Assembly: GCA_009761415.1 (NCBI GenBank) | Contig: QUOL01000014.1 | Coordinates: 62,001 to 126,000 of the forward strand | From: Sarcomyxa edulis | Lineage: Eukaryota; Basidiomycota; Agaricomycetes; Agaricales; Mycenaceae | Length of the DNA stretch: 64,000 bases | Direction: 5' to 3' | Part shown: positions 47,894-60,367 of the stretch, in pieces | How positions within the stretch are numbered: the first letter of the stretch is position 1 | Layout of the letters: each line of letters starts with the position of its first letter | Translations under genes and position numbers: made by a program | Notes under the pieces: generated by a model | What the model saw: only the letters and a program-made list of their open reading frames with translations | Told to the model about the DNA's origin: nothing | Database searches by the model: none

Positions 47894-50113
47894 ATGCTGG
47901 ACGCCACCTCAAACAAGTCTACCGAGCTCAACTCGTATAACGTGGCCCAGCTTCAGTTTGCTCTGTGAGTCTTTGCTTCCCTGTCCCGTACCCCGGTACT
48001 CTTGGGTAAAAGCCGCTGTCATACCTGTCATTCTTTGCCCTGTTTGCTCTTGTCCTTAAAGAGAGAGGTCTATCGGGACGTGGATGTTTAGCGATCGAGC
48101 CGCAGGGATTCTGAACTGACGTGCTCAATAATACTCTTAGGGAGAACAAGTGCGGAAACGATTCACTCCCCTACATCCCCGACCTATCACCATCCCTATC
48201 CCCAGCCATAATGTCTGTAATGTCTTTCGTCAAACCTTTCCATCATCTCACTCCTTCACCCGTTTTGGCAACTCACTTACATTGTACTCTTTTCGTTTAG
48301 CCCAACAGACACGGAACTCTATAACGACAGGCGCATGTCTAGCTCGGCGACTTCGGCTGCAGACACAGACAGCAGCATTCTCTCCCGTGGAGAAAAGCGC
48401 TCCTTGACGCCCTCAGAGTCCCCGCAACCAAAGAGATCTCGTGCTAACGACAACTCGTGGGAGGTTGACTCTACGTCGAGCCAAGCGCCTAATGGGTCTG
48501 ACGACAAATCATCTGTTGATGGAGATCATTCCAAAGTACAGCTACCATCTATATTCACGACCTTCGAGGACTCCTTTCATTCAGAGCATCGTCGAGCTTC
48601 ATTGCCGACGTCAATCCACGAAAGCCGTGCTCGGCACTCTCCTTATCCTCCGACCAGTCTCCGGCAGACTTATTCCCCTGCGAACCAGTCCTCGCTCTCG
48701 TCGTATACCTTCCCTCCCACCGACGACTCCTCCAACGACAGAGGATCTAATCGTCCCCGTCTCTCCACCGAGGTTGCACTTGGAAATTCATACGAGTCAC
48801 CTTACTCTAACGCTGGTCTATCTAATGGTACTACTCCTTCCACTTCGACTTTCCCGCCGTCGAATTTTGGCTCTCCCATGTCTCCTGAATATGGGCAGCG
48901 TCAACAAGGCCTCTCTGCCTATTCCGAAAGCGATAATTGGAATTCACCTGCCGGAATCGTGCGGCCTAGCTCGACGCCTGGTCAATTCACTGGACCTGGC
49001 ATGAGATATGAGGAAGGTTTACGCCATTCATTTAGCGCTACCCCATCCATGTCACAGGCACACATGTTCGCAGGCTCGGCTCGTATCTCGGGTCAGCACG
49101 AACGCAGGGCCTTCTCTTCTGCGGGGATAAAAACGGAATGGTCATTCCCTAGTCCTGACTTTGTTCTTCCATCAGGAGCCCCATCTTACCCATCACCGTC
49201 GATGTCTAACGCTCCACCATCTATCTCTGTCTCGAATTCTCCGTCTCGTTCTCCCCAGTCTGTGCCAACCTCTGCCATCGAGCGCCCTCAACGAAAACGG
49301 GGCAAGCTTCCGAAGGAGACCACTGATTATCTGAAGGCATGGCTCCATCGTCACTCGGATCACCCATATCCGAGTGAGGAGGAGAAAAAACAGCTCTGTC
49401 ATGCGACAGGGCTGAGTATGAGCCAGGTGTCGAACTGGATGATCAACGTGAGTGCCCTTCGAAGTATCTACCGTTGATCTAAAAAGATGGTTCTAACCGA
49501 CGACAACCCTTGACAGGCGAGACGTAGAATCCTTGCACCTGCTCGTATTGCTGGTTCTGGACCGACGACGACCACCCCATTCCCTCCTACCAGTCGGAGT
49601 ACCTCGCTATCCGGGTTATTAGACCCCATGGGCCGTCGTGCTTCCATGCCGGCTGATAGCCTTCAGCTTTATCACCCAATGACTCTGCAATCGATGCCCA
49701 ACACGCCACATACCCATCATCACCATCATTCAGAATACCCTAGCTCCTCACGGCACCTCCTTAATCTGCCTACTGCACGCTCCCACCATCAGGTAGGTGG
49801 CGGGAATCATCTCGATTATGCTCAAAACCGCAATCTCGGTCTCTACGTTCCAGGACAAGGCCCTCACTCTGCTGGTCATTCTCATTCGTCGCACTACTCC
49901 AACCTTCCGTTGTCTGCTCCTCCTACTCTACCTCCCAATAACCCCTTCAATTCTTCGAACTCCCAGCCGCAGCAACAAATGTATAACAACTACCCTCCAA
50001 GCCCGAGGTTGCCCTCTGCTCCTCCTGTAGAACAGTCGCAGCCGCAGTATTACAGCGACGGACACTCGCATTCGGGATCCGCACCCGGTTCAGGCTATGG
50101 GACGCCGCAGTAG
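47894..50113 (+). CDS. TALE-class homeodomain transcription factor
   Basis: Nuclear DNA-binding protein. Exon 1 starts MLDATSNKSTELNSYNV (ATG 47894). It is spliced (GTGAGT to CTTAG) to a small exon ENKCGNDSLPYIPDLSPS, then to IPTDTELYNDRRMSSS in phase. This gives a longer N-terminus than starting at the in-frame ATG 48335. A Ser/Pro-rich region follows. The homeodomain lies at RKRGKLPKETTDYLKAWL, then HSDHPYPSEEEKKQL with the three-residue loop extension, and VSNWMINARRRI across an intron: the KN/TALE recognition helix with WMINARRR. The tail is low-complexity (HTHHHHHSEYPSSS, SSNSQPQQQMYNNYPPSP), ending GSGYGTPQ. It is a single homeodomain gene, so not an A-mating-type HD1/HD2 pair. Target genes are unknown. 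Confidence 0.85.
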
Positions 50114-52463
50114 TTTCTTCGTCGTTGCATAACGGACAGTCAGTTATCATCGCATACGTCTTCTGCTCCTTCTCCTCTGTACTTTGACACCTATCATACA
50201 GCTCTCTCTCACTGATTTAAACGGACAAACAAAAAAGCTTTTGGACTATTTCCCATCCCCATCCCCCGGCCTTTTTTTTACGCCAAAACCCAAATGCACA
50301 TTACCGTTTTACTTTTTTCCCTCTTCTTTGTCTTTATTTCATTTCCGGGTTTGGAGTGGTCATGATCCTGCAGCTGTCACCTTTCTTCCTTATTCGCGGG
50401 TCTTCCTTCATTTCCCGCTTCTCTTCTGACTACATTCGCCTTCTGCTCATAGGGTGTCGATGATTTATTAGATTGCTACTATTTGCCTTGTCTCTTTTGA
50501 TGCTTTGTCCGTCCATTTCTCTCGATAACTCGCTTTCTTGTAACACATTATACCCTATGGTACTTACGTACACTCTAAAGTATTATCATAATTAAATATA
50601 TATGTATCCCGCCGCCGACTCGGCATCTTTCTCTACGCGGTGTGTGGGCGCGATCTGGTGCTGGGCGGGTTTCACCAAGAATTGTAGGGCCGCCGATGCG
50701 TGTCGACCGCTCTTTTTATGGAGTGCCGGTGATCTGTAGTTCGTGTGTCGAGGTACTGTGTCTCCATGTGCCGAAGGCCAGTGCGCAGTTGAACGGAGAC
50801 CTCGGCAGTCCAATTTTATTTTACTTAGTATTATCCTGCGATGCGTGCGGGCCCGAGGTGCTCGAACCTCTTGAAGCTTGTACTTTATCTGAAAAAAGAA
50901 ACTAATTGGACGGTTCAAACAAGGAATATGTAGATCCTTTCATCGAGATACAAGGGTACAGAAAGGATACATTACAGCTTACCTGGTATAAGCCTGTACG
51001 GAACCACCAGTTGGGGCGGGGGCATCGGTGAGCTACCATCGGCCGACTGGAAAACCGGAAGTATATAGTTGAACATAGATTTTGCTTCCGTTACTCGCTG
51101 TTAGGGGGAACCGAATCTGTAGATTGGACATTCTTCTCACAAAGGGTCTGATATTGTAGCAAGCGCGCTAGGGGAACAATGTTGGGTATATTGCGTTTTG
51201 GTGTACAGAGAAGTCAGATGAGAGCGTCTAGGTTAAGGTAACATTTGGTAAGTACAATCCAATGTTATGACAACAAACAAACGCCACCGGTGTAGGCGAA
51301 GGGTCGTGCTTGGAACAAGATATGAGTGCGATAGATAAGTGGTGTAGCGTGCAGATATAAAGAAATGAGAGAGTGCGTGTGGTGGTATAAGCCCAGAGCC
51401 TCTGTGGCCGGGCGCCGATACAGAAAGGAGAGAAGATGATGCCGTCCTTGGGAAAGGGGATGAGTTTCGACTTGAGATGGGAATCCGTTGATGGCACAAG
51501 GGGTATTCATGGATGTGGTTCTACTCAACGCCACCACGTGATATATAGTATGGGTATTGCTGAATGACTTGCCGATTTGAATCAGAATCGCGACGCATAT
51601 GGTACTGATGGTGGAGGCGGGATGATGGATGTGGGTGAGGATGGGGATACATTCGAAGCGGGGTCGGTCCGGGTCGAGAGTGGTTCCCGACAAATGTACA
51701 AAGGTAGCTGGTTCCCAAGATCTGGGTCTGACTTTACGAAAGGCCGTGTGACGACACTGGAAAAAAAGTATTAGTTTAGGGAACGAAGAGTGCGGAGCGC
51801 ACAGGGTGGATGCTAGGACGCATGCTGTTGTATTCGGAATGGAGGGGGGATTATTGTAGGGTATCGAGGGGATGTTTCGAAACTCAATAGCCAACTCACT
51901 TTACTTTCTTCTCAATTACCATAGACGGATCTATCGAAAAATTGATATCCTTGAGTAGAACGTATAAGAAGATTTTGATCCTGGTCGTTCAAAATATCAA
52001 TCAGCACGCATATATGGTATCAAACACGCAGAAAAGAGAAGGGGGCGGCGCAGTTAGCCGGTGGGCTTGGTAGTCGCCGTCGAGAGGTGGGAATCGAATT
52101 GGGCATGAAGGGACGGGTTGAATGGAGGTATCAAGAAGAGGACACAATCAATCAACGTCGCAGTCATCCACAATGATTCCCATAACGCAAGTTCAGGATC
52201 GGCCAAGATGCAGCTCCATCGATATCGATGTAAACACGTGAATCGTGGGACATTTGTCAAAATGGTCGCGGATCACCCGACTCCGTCGTACCAGCTTCTC
52301 CTCCTTCTTCCAATTCCAACGCATCAGATAGTAGCAGATGGTGCACTCCAGTGATAATCCGGGCACGACAAAATTGAATCAACAACGCGGGTCCCACCCT
52401 GGAGAATGTACAGCACTGCATCAAGGCACCTCCACGGGATAGCAAGCACGGCATGCATGAAGT
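50114..52463. other. Long intergenic stretch
   Basis: 2.35 kb between the homeodomain gene and the P450 stop. Open frames at 51228-51894 and 52054-52260 (minus) and 51577-51774 (plus) begin with TTG or lack splice support, and their translations look like shadow reading. I find no gene. Part of it is the 3' leader of the homeodomain gene, with CT-rich sequence. Confidence 0.45.
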
Positions 52464-54695
52464 TTATCCTGATGGAGAACTGCTTGACACCACAAGATAC
52501 GCCACCCACTCTTCCATAACACCAAATGCGCATCGAGTCATGAAACCCCGATGAGAATTTGCGCATATACGCGGTTTGGACGACGGAACTGGAGTGCAGG
52601 ACGATACCGGAGGCGCATATAGGAAGCTCATAAAGGAACTTGGACCCAAACAAGAAACGAAACAGACAGCAACTCACTCAATCAAGGCAAACTTGTATCC
52701 GATGCAAGCCCTATTGCCATTCAACGGATTTCCGTTCAAGAAAGTCAGGATGTTCGAGTATAACCCTGGGATAGCTTTTGCTTGTCCCGGTGGGTTTGCC
52801 CAACGTTCGGGTCTGGAGATCAAGGAGAGCAAGGGCCAATGAGACTACGACGAAGACAGAAAGTACGTCAATCACCACGTACCTGAAAAGATGAGCGTCC
52901 TCGCCCCATAGGGCAGCGCTCTTATTGATAGCCTGTATGGGCACCGAGATGATATCCCACTTCTTCACTCGGATCCCCCATTGTCGTGTACCCGTTGTGT
53001 CCACGTAGCCGCCTCCACCATCCACGCTCCTCATGACTGGGATCTCGTCATCCTTCATGCAAACCCTCATCGTATTCGTGATGGGCGAGTGGACCCTCAG
53101 ACTCTCTTTCACAACCCAATCAAGGTATTCGCACTTGTTTATGGCGTCTGTCAGAACCGTCAAGTCTGCCTCATCTTCGTCAATCTCGATTTCCCGCAGA
53201 GCTTTTCTCAGCTTTGCCTGACACCTTATCCCATCTTCGTCTCTCCGAGACAAAGCGTACAAACACCAAGTCAACGCAGATGCAGTCGTTTCGTGTCCTG
53301 CAGCGATGAACGTCGAGATCTGGCACAAAATTTCTTCAATCGACATTCTCTGGCTCAAATTCGTTTTCGCCGACATATTCGACCGAACTGTCCTCGAAGG
53401 TCAGCGAAACAAGTAATCAGGGACAGCAGGAATGATGACGCACCGAGAACGCTCAACAGGTCCCTGCCAGATGTCTTGTCTCCATCAATTCCACTGCTGC
53501 CTGCCTTGCCGTCACCGACAACAGCAATTTCGACACCCTTCCTCCGTTCCTCAATCAATCCTAGGCCTACCCTTCTGAGAATTCCCTGCGCCTCCCGCAT
53601 AGCTGCGTTATTTCGACGCTGGTTTCGTCCCCATAATATCAGTACCAACAATGCAGACGAACGAATGACGATTGACTCACAAATCTCCTCAGCACAGGAA
53701 ACCAGACCTGCAGGATCGTCATGACACGGAACTTTCTAGCAGTAGAGAATATTGTCGCGAATGCGTGAGCTAGTTCATTGGATCCAGTTGTGTTTCCCTC
53801 TCCATCCTCCCGCCTTACTTTCTTGTTTTCACATCTGCCATTGCCAGTCGTGGGTCCAGCCCCGATTAATGTGTCCGAGTCTGATTCCATTCCCGGATCA
53901 TTGTTTTCTAATGCGTCCAGTGACCCAAAAGCGTACCCAAATCCTGCAAGGCCAATAATATCCAATGTTGCACGAGAGAGATGAGACAGGACATCTATCC
54001 GGGGCGGTTTTGGAGGTGTGGATGCGGATGAATTGACAGGAACATGAGTGTCGGCTGTCCGGAGCCAGATATCTCGAAGCTGATGAAGCGTGGTCTAGAG
54101 CAGTGAGTCTGTGACTTAGTTAAATGGACGCACCTTCCTAGCTTTATCCCAAAATATTGGGGTGAGGGTTTTGATGTGAGAGGACGTGAATGCAGGGGTC
54201 TGTGCGGAATGGTCAGTACGGACTATAGAGAAAACGAAACAGCGTTCAAAATGGACTGCGGTCTCAAGGAGGAAGGCTGACCAAAATCTTCCTCTGCCTC
54301 TTGTGGGCCTCTCCCTCCACCGTCAACAACCCTTCATGGCCCGCGACCATGGTTGCCAAACTATCTCGTACAAAATCCGGTTTTGGATAGTCGTAGGCAT
54401 TACCTAGTATGTGTGCTATAGCCACGGGATCAGTTGTCATGAGTCTGCATCCTCCGATGAACCCCCGGTAAACGAAAGTGGAGCCGTAGGTGTTCTCCCA
54501 GGAGCTGATGAGGTTTGTATTTTCTTGATCATGCATTTGGCCGAGGTTTCCCATAAAAAACGAAGGTGAAGGTGGTCCTGGTAGGAAACGAAGGGGAGAA
54601 AGACGCTGGCGGATGAGGAGGAGGAGAAAAGGACGGACGGAGTGTATGACGAGGATGGCTAGTGCGGTCAGGAGAATCTGTATGATGAAGTCCAT
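52464..54695 (-). CDS. Cytochrome P450 monooxygenase
   Basis: ER-anchored haem monooxygenase, substrate unknown. It starts [17 protein letters not shown] (membrane anchor, ATG 54693-54695) and then a Pro-rich hinge ([16 protein letters not shown]). The I-helix is [20 protein letters not shown] (the AGxET motif). The K-helix ExxR is [10 protein letters not shown]. The PERW motif follows after an intron ([12 protein letters not shown]). The haem loop reads [20 protein letters not shown]: the Cys and GxRxCxG core are present, but the position seven before the Cys is Pro instead of the usual Phe, and the aromatic lies farther upstream. After the last intron the tail reads [20 protein letters not shown] and ends in SSSSPSG, short and weakly P450-like. 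About nine introns. It may be a functional variant or one beginning to decay. Confidence 0.83.
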
Positions 54696-55882
54696 TGCAG
54701 AGATGGGGAGGGAGGGGGAGAAAGATCAGGACATTGTGGTTGCAAGTAGCCATTAGTAGCCTGCTAACAGGAGCTTCGGTCTACTCGGCACCCATCAGCT
54801 GGCTCGAATCATCGCCGAGTTCCCCGTTTCTTGATCTTTGTGATATTTTTGCCTTTTGCTTCCGCCCATAACCCGGACTGTTGTTCGTCGTCAATCCTCT
54901 TTGATTGGACAACTTGGCTTGTCCTCGGTTTCATTGGCTACCCATCTCATTGGAGCCTCGAAGCAGTGCAAGTGCCAAGAATCCAAATGATGATTTACCA
55001 CCAACTATCATGTCCTACTATCTTTGCAGACTCGAACGTGCTGTGCGGTACATCGCACGTACCATTCAAGCTAAAAATTGACACGGTCGCCCAGCTGGAC
55101 AGATGCGAATCAGCGCTCCATTGCATATATCTGTTAAATACGGCACCGCGCCGACAGAAGGCGCGACACGTCGAAGTTCTCCCCGAACCCCGGTAGACAA
55201 GAGTTTCCCAGTGACACTCATTTCCTGCATGTATGGCCATGGCCATGGCAATGCTATTGGGCATCCATGTGGATTGAAACCCAGGCCGAATGTCTTGGGA
55301 CAAGGTTGCGTTCTTCAGTTCATTCAGATATTATTCTAGAAACAACACCAGCTCTATAAACGGAAATCAAGGATGCACTTTGCCACACGGTTCGAAGCCG
55401 TATTTGATCCTGATCATTCAAAAACTCCATCCACTGGGAAACCACTCTTTGTTGGCCGAGTCCTCCTGAGAATAATGGCTATATGCGTCTCATTCAAAAG
55501 ATGCATACTTGGGACTGCATCTCCCCATCTACTTCTGATCACAATAGTACTAGGACTATTGGTATGCAGAATCATCTTGGTCCAATTCTATAAATTCTCC
55601 TGTGACAGATTGGGTCCAAGCTCAGGCTTAAGAAAAAACGAACACAACGATTGGATCCATATATGCGCTGATAATGCTCAACAAACCTCATATATGCGCC
55701 TATATGCGCCTATATGCACCTCCATCGCCTGCTCACGACGCAAGGCGCGTAGAGCACGTGGTGGTTTATATCGACCAAATCCGGCTGTCATCCAGAACTT
55801 CAAGCTCCGATTGAAAAGGGTCAGAACACGCCCTGTTGCACACAAGGCTCTCTTCATCACGAACTTCAAATTTCAAGACAAA
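54696..55882. promoter_or_regulatory. Divergent intergenic region, P450 / MAG-like gene
   Basis: 1.19 kb. A TATAAA lies at 55355-55360. At 55691-55720 a 10-base unit TATATGCGCC is repeated three times (last copy TATATGCACC), about 165-190 bases before the MAG-like ATG. A frame open from an ATG at 55373 runs in phase into the MAG-like start. Confidence 0.55.
55691..55720. repeat. Tandem TATATGCGCC decamer, three copies
   Basis: Two perfect copies and one with a single change. A related GCGCATATA occurs inside the P450 3' region (about 52561-52625) and CATATATGCG near 33978. It could be a promoter element of the downstream gene or simply a short repeat. Confidence 0.7.
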
Positions 55883-57293
55883 ATGTCTCGCGTCGCTCTT
55901 TCTACGCTTCTCGCAATTGGCTCTCTGATTTCTGTCAACGCGATTAGCACATTTCCTGCTACTCCTTTGGCTTCTAAGCACTTTGCTTATCCTTCTGGTA
56001 TTGTGAGAAAGTCTCTTTTCATGTACATCACCTTCACTCTCACTTACAACTCGTATACAGCCCTACCAAGCAGATACTGATGATCTCATCCGTGGTACGC
56101 AATCCGGCTACAACCTCTGCAACTCCACCACCGAAGGCCCTACTTCCCTCTGCCAGACGTCTTTTCTGAACGCCCTTGATGGTACCGTACAAGTTTCACA
56201 GCCTCATATAACGCACTACTAAAACAGCCACTACAGACTTCTGTCTCTGGGCTCCACCCAACCCCAACTCTACTATCCCTGATACTGAGGGTGAAGAAGT
56301 TGCGTGGTGCACAAAACCCGGCCGTGGGACTCGTACTATCCCCGCTGGTGCCCTCCAGGGAGTTCAATTCATGAGGACGCCCGATTATGTTCAGGTCGTT
56401 GGCTTCATCGACCAAACTCAGATCAACCTCCAATCGGACGATACTGGTGGTGAACTCGACCCTCATGGTGCTGACTTGGTGAGTCGCTCTGTCCTGCCTG
56501 CTTTGTTCCTGTTTCGGCTTTGACTCGCCGTTCTGTTTCCTCTTCCCATCTTTCTATGATGTCCCTGGAATATGTATTCATTCGCTTCCTTTTCAGCGTG
56601 GTAACCCACTTGGTGGTCTTGTCTACTCTACAGCGTGGAGCGGCTCGAACGATTCTTTCACGCAAGTCATTGAATGGCACAAGTGCGTCGTTTTTTTTTA
56701 TCTTCCATTCCAATTTTTTCTGACACTTCACTTCTAGCTTCATGGGTGGAAACCAATTCTGCTTCAAGGTCTGCGACCCCGCTGGAAAAAACGCCGCTAA
56801 CTTCTGCCAACATATCTACGACCGTATTGGATGCGCCTACAACGCCCCCAACGCCGCCCAAAACGGGACCTTCGAATCATGCCTCGGCGACAACCAAGAC
56901 TTCCCGGGTATCTATACCGACTCGGCCGGTGTCGTTCAGACGTACTCTCAACCACCGGAAAGTCTCGGTGCCATCACAACTCTGCCGTACCAGCCCCGCG
57001 TCCCTGCTTCCTCTAGCTGCACTACCTTTACTAGTGCTCAACTCTTTGCTTCCCTTTCTGCTGCTTCGTCTGCAGCGTCTAGTTCTGCTTCCACTTCTGG
57101 AACTGGCTCAGTAACGGCAACGACTACTGGGAGCGGTGCTAGTTCTAGTGCTACAGGGCAGAGCTCCAGATCTGGGACTGCGTCGAACACTGCTCAAGGC
57201 GCAGCGAGCTCCAGTAACGATGCTTCTGTCATGGCTGTTGGCGGCATGATCAGCTTGCTAGGTGTCGCATTCTCTGCGATATTCCTGGCTTAA
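55883..57293 (+). CDS. Macrofage-activating-glycoprotein-like secreted GPI protein
   Basis: Abundant type of secreted/cell-wall protein in agaricomycetes, function uncertain. The ATG 55883 gives MSRVALSTLLAIGSLISVNA, a signal peptide. The body has the family's dense motif set: SGYNLCNSTTEGPTSLCQTS, LDDFCLWAPPNPNSTIPDTE, EVAWCTKPGRGTRTIPAGAL, VQVVGFIDQTQINLQSDDTG, GELDPHGADLRGNPLGGLVY, VIEWHNFMGGNQFCFKVCDP, AANFCQHIYDRIGCAYNAP, CLGDNQDFPGIYT. A Ser/Thr-rich stalk then leads to a C-terminal hydrophobic segment (ASVMAVGGMISLLGVAFSAI), fitting a GPI anchor. About five introns. A stop-free frame extends 170 codons upstream, but the signal peptide at 55883 decides the start. Confidence 0.85.
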
Positions 57294-57647
57294 ACACTCT
57301 ATCTTCGGACTTCGGTACACATCTTTTGACTATCTGGGACTCGTCTTGCTGTATATCTCGTATCCTCGTACGCGATGTAACCCTGTCCACTCTTTCCTCC
57401 CACACTCTCTTGATGGACTACATAGCTCGACGTTGATTGTTACGATCAGGCACGAGTTGATTCACTATACCTTACTGCATATATATCCTTTCGGCCTTGT
57501 TGTATAACGTCCATCACACACATGCAATCGATGCCCCAGACGACTGTTGTGAATCCGGGGATTTTGAATATCCTGCAGCTGTATAGGATCTGATGCGAAT
57601 GCGACCGTTGACACCTCCGCTTCCGCCTTTGACTTAGATGATCCACA
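57294..57647. other. Intergenic
   Basis: 354 bases between two plus-strand genes; 3' end of the MAG-like gene and promoter of the F-box gene. Nothing else seen. Confidence 0.4.
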
Positions 57648-59261
57648 ATGTGTACGCCCATCACCCTCGATAACTCAAAGCTGTCAGTCCTAAATCAAGA
57701 TGTTTTACTACGAATCTTGGTGTTCTGCGAAATCCCTGGCGTGCTCTCTATGAGCCAGGTAAGTGTATAGTATGAATCGATCCTTCGACGATCGACTGCC
57801 GTACTGGAGCTGATGTGCCCGCCACTGGCAGACATGCAAGCAACTATATGCTCTCGCTTTCGATAAGCAGGTTTGGCTTGGCCTGACCCGATCTTATCCA
57901 GTCCTCCATGCTTCCTCTAACCCGTCACTCTCTGATCTTTCGACGCCCGAACTCGTCGATCTCGCAAAACGAGCAGTACGAGGGCCCATGTCATGGTCTC
58001 CATCCCAGTCGGGACCTGAAATCACGCGTCAAAATGTCGTGCACTCTATCAAGGACAACCCGGAGTCACCTATGAAACCCAAACTCGTTGTACCTCTCCC
58101 GGGTGGGCGATATATACTCTGCCAGAACCAGCACACCGTCGAATGCTGGGACTTTGTTGAAGTCAGAAAAGTATGGCAGTATAGTAGCTGGCACAAAGGC
58201 TCGCATGTTCAAAGCTTCGCTGTCGATGTTATTGAGGATGATAAAACCGCAGTGATCTTGATAGGTGAACAGGTCGGCGCGTTGATCCTAGATGATAGTG
58301 AACCGGAAGCGAGAAGAAAGTACGTTTGGTAGTGATCTTTCGAGAACATAACACTTACTGTCTGACAGCGTCATGAACATCTTGAGCGTGGATCTCCACA
58401 GTGGGGTGGGGTGTACTCTCTTCGTCGTCGACACTCCTTATCTGGGCAAGTTCTCTAGGCCAACGATATGCGGAGATCTCGCTGCCATAAAAATCCATGA
58501 CCGGATTATAATCGCGAATTGGAAGACACAGTCCTGCATCCTCTTATGCACGTCTTTGGAATCAGACGACCCAATAGTACGTCCATCATTCTTTTCATCG
58601 AACAATCTGTCTCACCTGCATGGTATAGTATGACGTGTACGACATTTCTGTTATATCTGGTCATATCGTGTTCGCATTTCACGCTCATCCTACAAAGGAG
58701 GGAGCTCTCACAGCTCGCCTATACATTTGGTCCATGAAATCGCTTGACAATTACTGGTGTCCTACGAGCTCAGTAAGCAACTTGGAAGCTATTTGGATGG
58801 ACGATATTCCCTGTCCTACCAGCGCATCGGATCTTACCGAAATCCCCTATCTGACTTGCCGGAGCGTCTCTCTATCAGTGCATGGACATCCGTTTCACGA
58901 CGGTATTCACAAAATCTGGCTCCTCGTGACCACATACCAAGACGTCCCCAGCGAGGTTTATGAATACTCCCTTGTTCTCGATCCCTCTCGATCCCCATTA
59001 TTGCGATTGCACACTTCGTTCACTGTAGATGGGAGACTCGGGAAATATGCCTCGATATCGTATGCTGGCTATACATGTGTCTCCCGGCGTGACACTAGTA
59101 CTTCGACCGACCATCAGCTCATACTAAATGTCAGGGACAATGATGGTGTTGATCTTAAACTTCCTTGTACAAAGGGCTGCATACACTTCTCCGATTACAG
59201 TGGAGCATTAGCGTATTATGATCACGCTCAAGACGCTATAGTCGTCAATTATTACAAGTGA
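57648..59261 (+). CDS. F-box protein, agaricomycete family (copy A)
   Basis: Probable substrate receptor of an SCF ubiquitin ligase. The ATG 57648 opens MCTPITLDNSKLSVLNQ. The F-box is LNQDVLLRILVFCEIPGVLS, spliced (GTAAGT to ACAG) to QTCKQLYALAFDKQVWL. Beyond it are about 400 residues of beta-rich sequence: PLPGGRYILCQNQHTVECWD, KTAVILIGEQVGALILDD, and ISVISGHIVFAFHAHP. The C-terminal part has SLDNYWCPTSSVSNLEAIWM and DNDGVDLKLP, ending YDHAQDAIVVNYYK. The layout resembles the F-box plus WD/propeller-like proteins common in this group. A second, inverted copy starts at 63418. About five introns. Confidence 0.8.
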
Positions 59262-60239
59262 TACGTGTAAGTTTGCAATATCTGCGCTCGCCTTTACTGA
59301 CACCTATTTACTATTTGCAGATTCATCGATAGAAATCATGTAGTTATGTTCGTAACATGTGCCACTGCTATCTATCGACGTTGGACTCTCCCTTTATTGC
59401 TCACTACATAACATCCGTAAGAAGTATACAGCAGCCACATCATGATGAAGACCCCCATCGTCATGGACTGGCTCAACACTCGATACGTGTACGATTCCTC
59501 TGTCTCGAACGTTCAACGTGCAGCAGCGATGTGTGCTGAGATCAAGTTACTTCTCGAACCATGGATTAAATGATGTGGCGTAGGTTTTGAAGTCAGAAAC
59601 TAAGTAATTGAAGATTCCACACCATGCATGGGGTAGTCAAGCATATCAAGAGCTGATAACTGGATTGCAATATTTTGTCCTGGTCCTTGCACATAGCATG
59701 CGTTTGTCACATATTTATGTTCATTGGTCGTGGGCGTTGAGGGCTGTTGAGGGTCGTGCTTGGCAACGGCCTGCCCAAACCTTAATTCACCACTACGCCT
59801 TCCTAATCGGGTCTGCCAGGCTTTGCCCTGAAATCGCGAACCTTCATTATCTGGCCTAGCCTCCCATGAACATGAAAAAGGGGCAGGTGCGTACAATAAG
59901 AGGTCGACTCCAGATCCACAAAGCTCGAAGGCTTGCACAACTCTCTGAGAAGAGGGAAATAATTGGGAAGGGTGAAGACTGGCTCTCAATCATGAAACCA
60001 TTGTTCTAGACAGAAATAGTCAAGATATTGCTCATTGATCATTGAAAAGCTGTATCTTTGTAGTCTGTAGAGACTCCCCAATTGAACAGAAACACTGCCT
60101 GTGAACAGAAACAAAATGAACAACCTCAAGTGAAAAAGTGTGCTCCATGAAAACTTTTGATCCACATCACAGAATTCTTTGAAAGTGAGCTCATTGGAAA
60201 GCCCTGCTTCTGGGCTATCCAAATATAGCAAAATGGTAC

Positions 60240-60259
60240 TGATCAGAGTGGGACTCGAA
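60240..60259 (-). repeat. Fragment of the neighbouring tRNA-Leu 3' end
   Basis: Twenty bases identical to the 3' end of the tRNA-Leu at 60428-60552 (acceptor strand and start of the T-arm), 188 bases away and in the same orientation. Identity stops inside the T-loop. Confidence 0.7.
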
Positions 60260-60367
60260 TCATGACCGGACTCTTCATATACTCTCCAGAGGCCTCCATG
60301 TGTTCTGTAAATCAGGTTCGGATCCCAGGTCTACCATAAGGGGATCGACTAAACTAACCCAGTTCAC

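Noticed and set aside
47894..50113. Possible mating-type homeodomain locus
   Set aside because: Only one TALE homeodomain gene, no divergent HD1/HD2 partner and no flanking MIP-type peptidase.
51265..51894. 209-codon minus-strand open frame
   Set aside because: It begins with TTG, has no ATG start in context, overlaps other long frames in the same stretch and shows no family motif.
52054..52260. Minus-strand frame with a hydrophobic stretch, near the P450 end
   Set aside because: It starts at TTG and no splice join to the P450 or any other exon was found.
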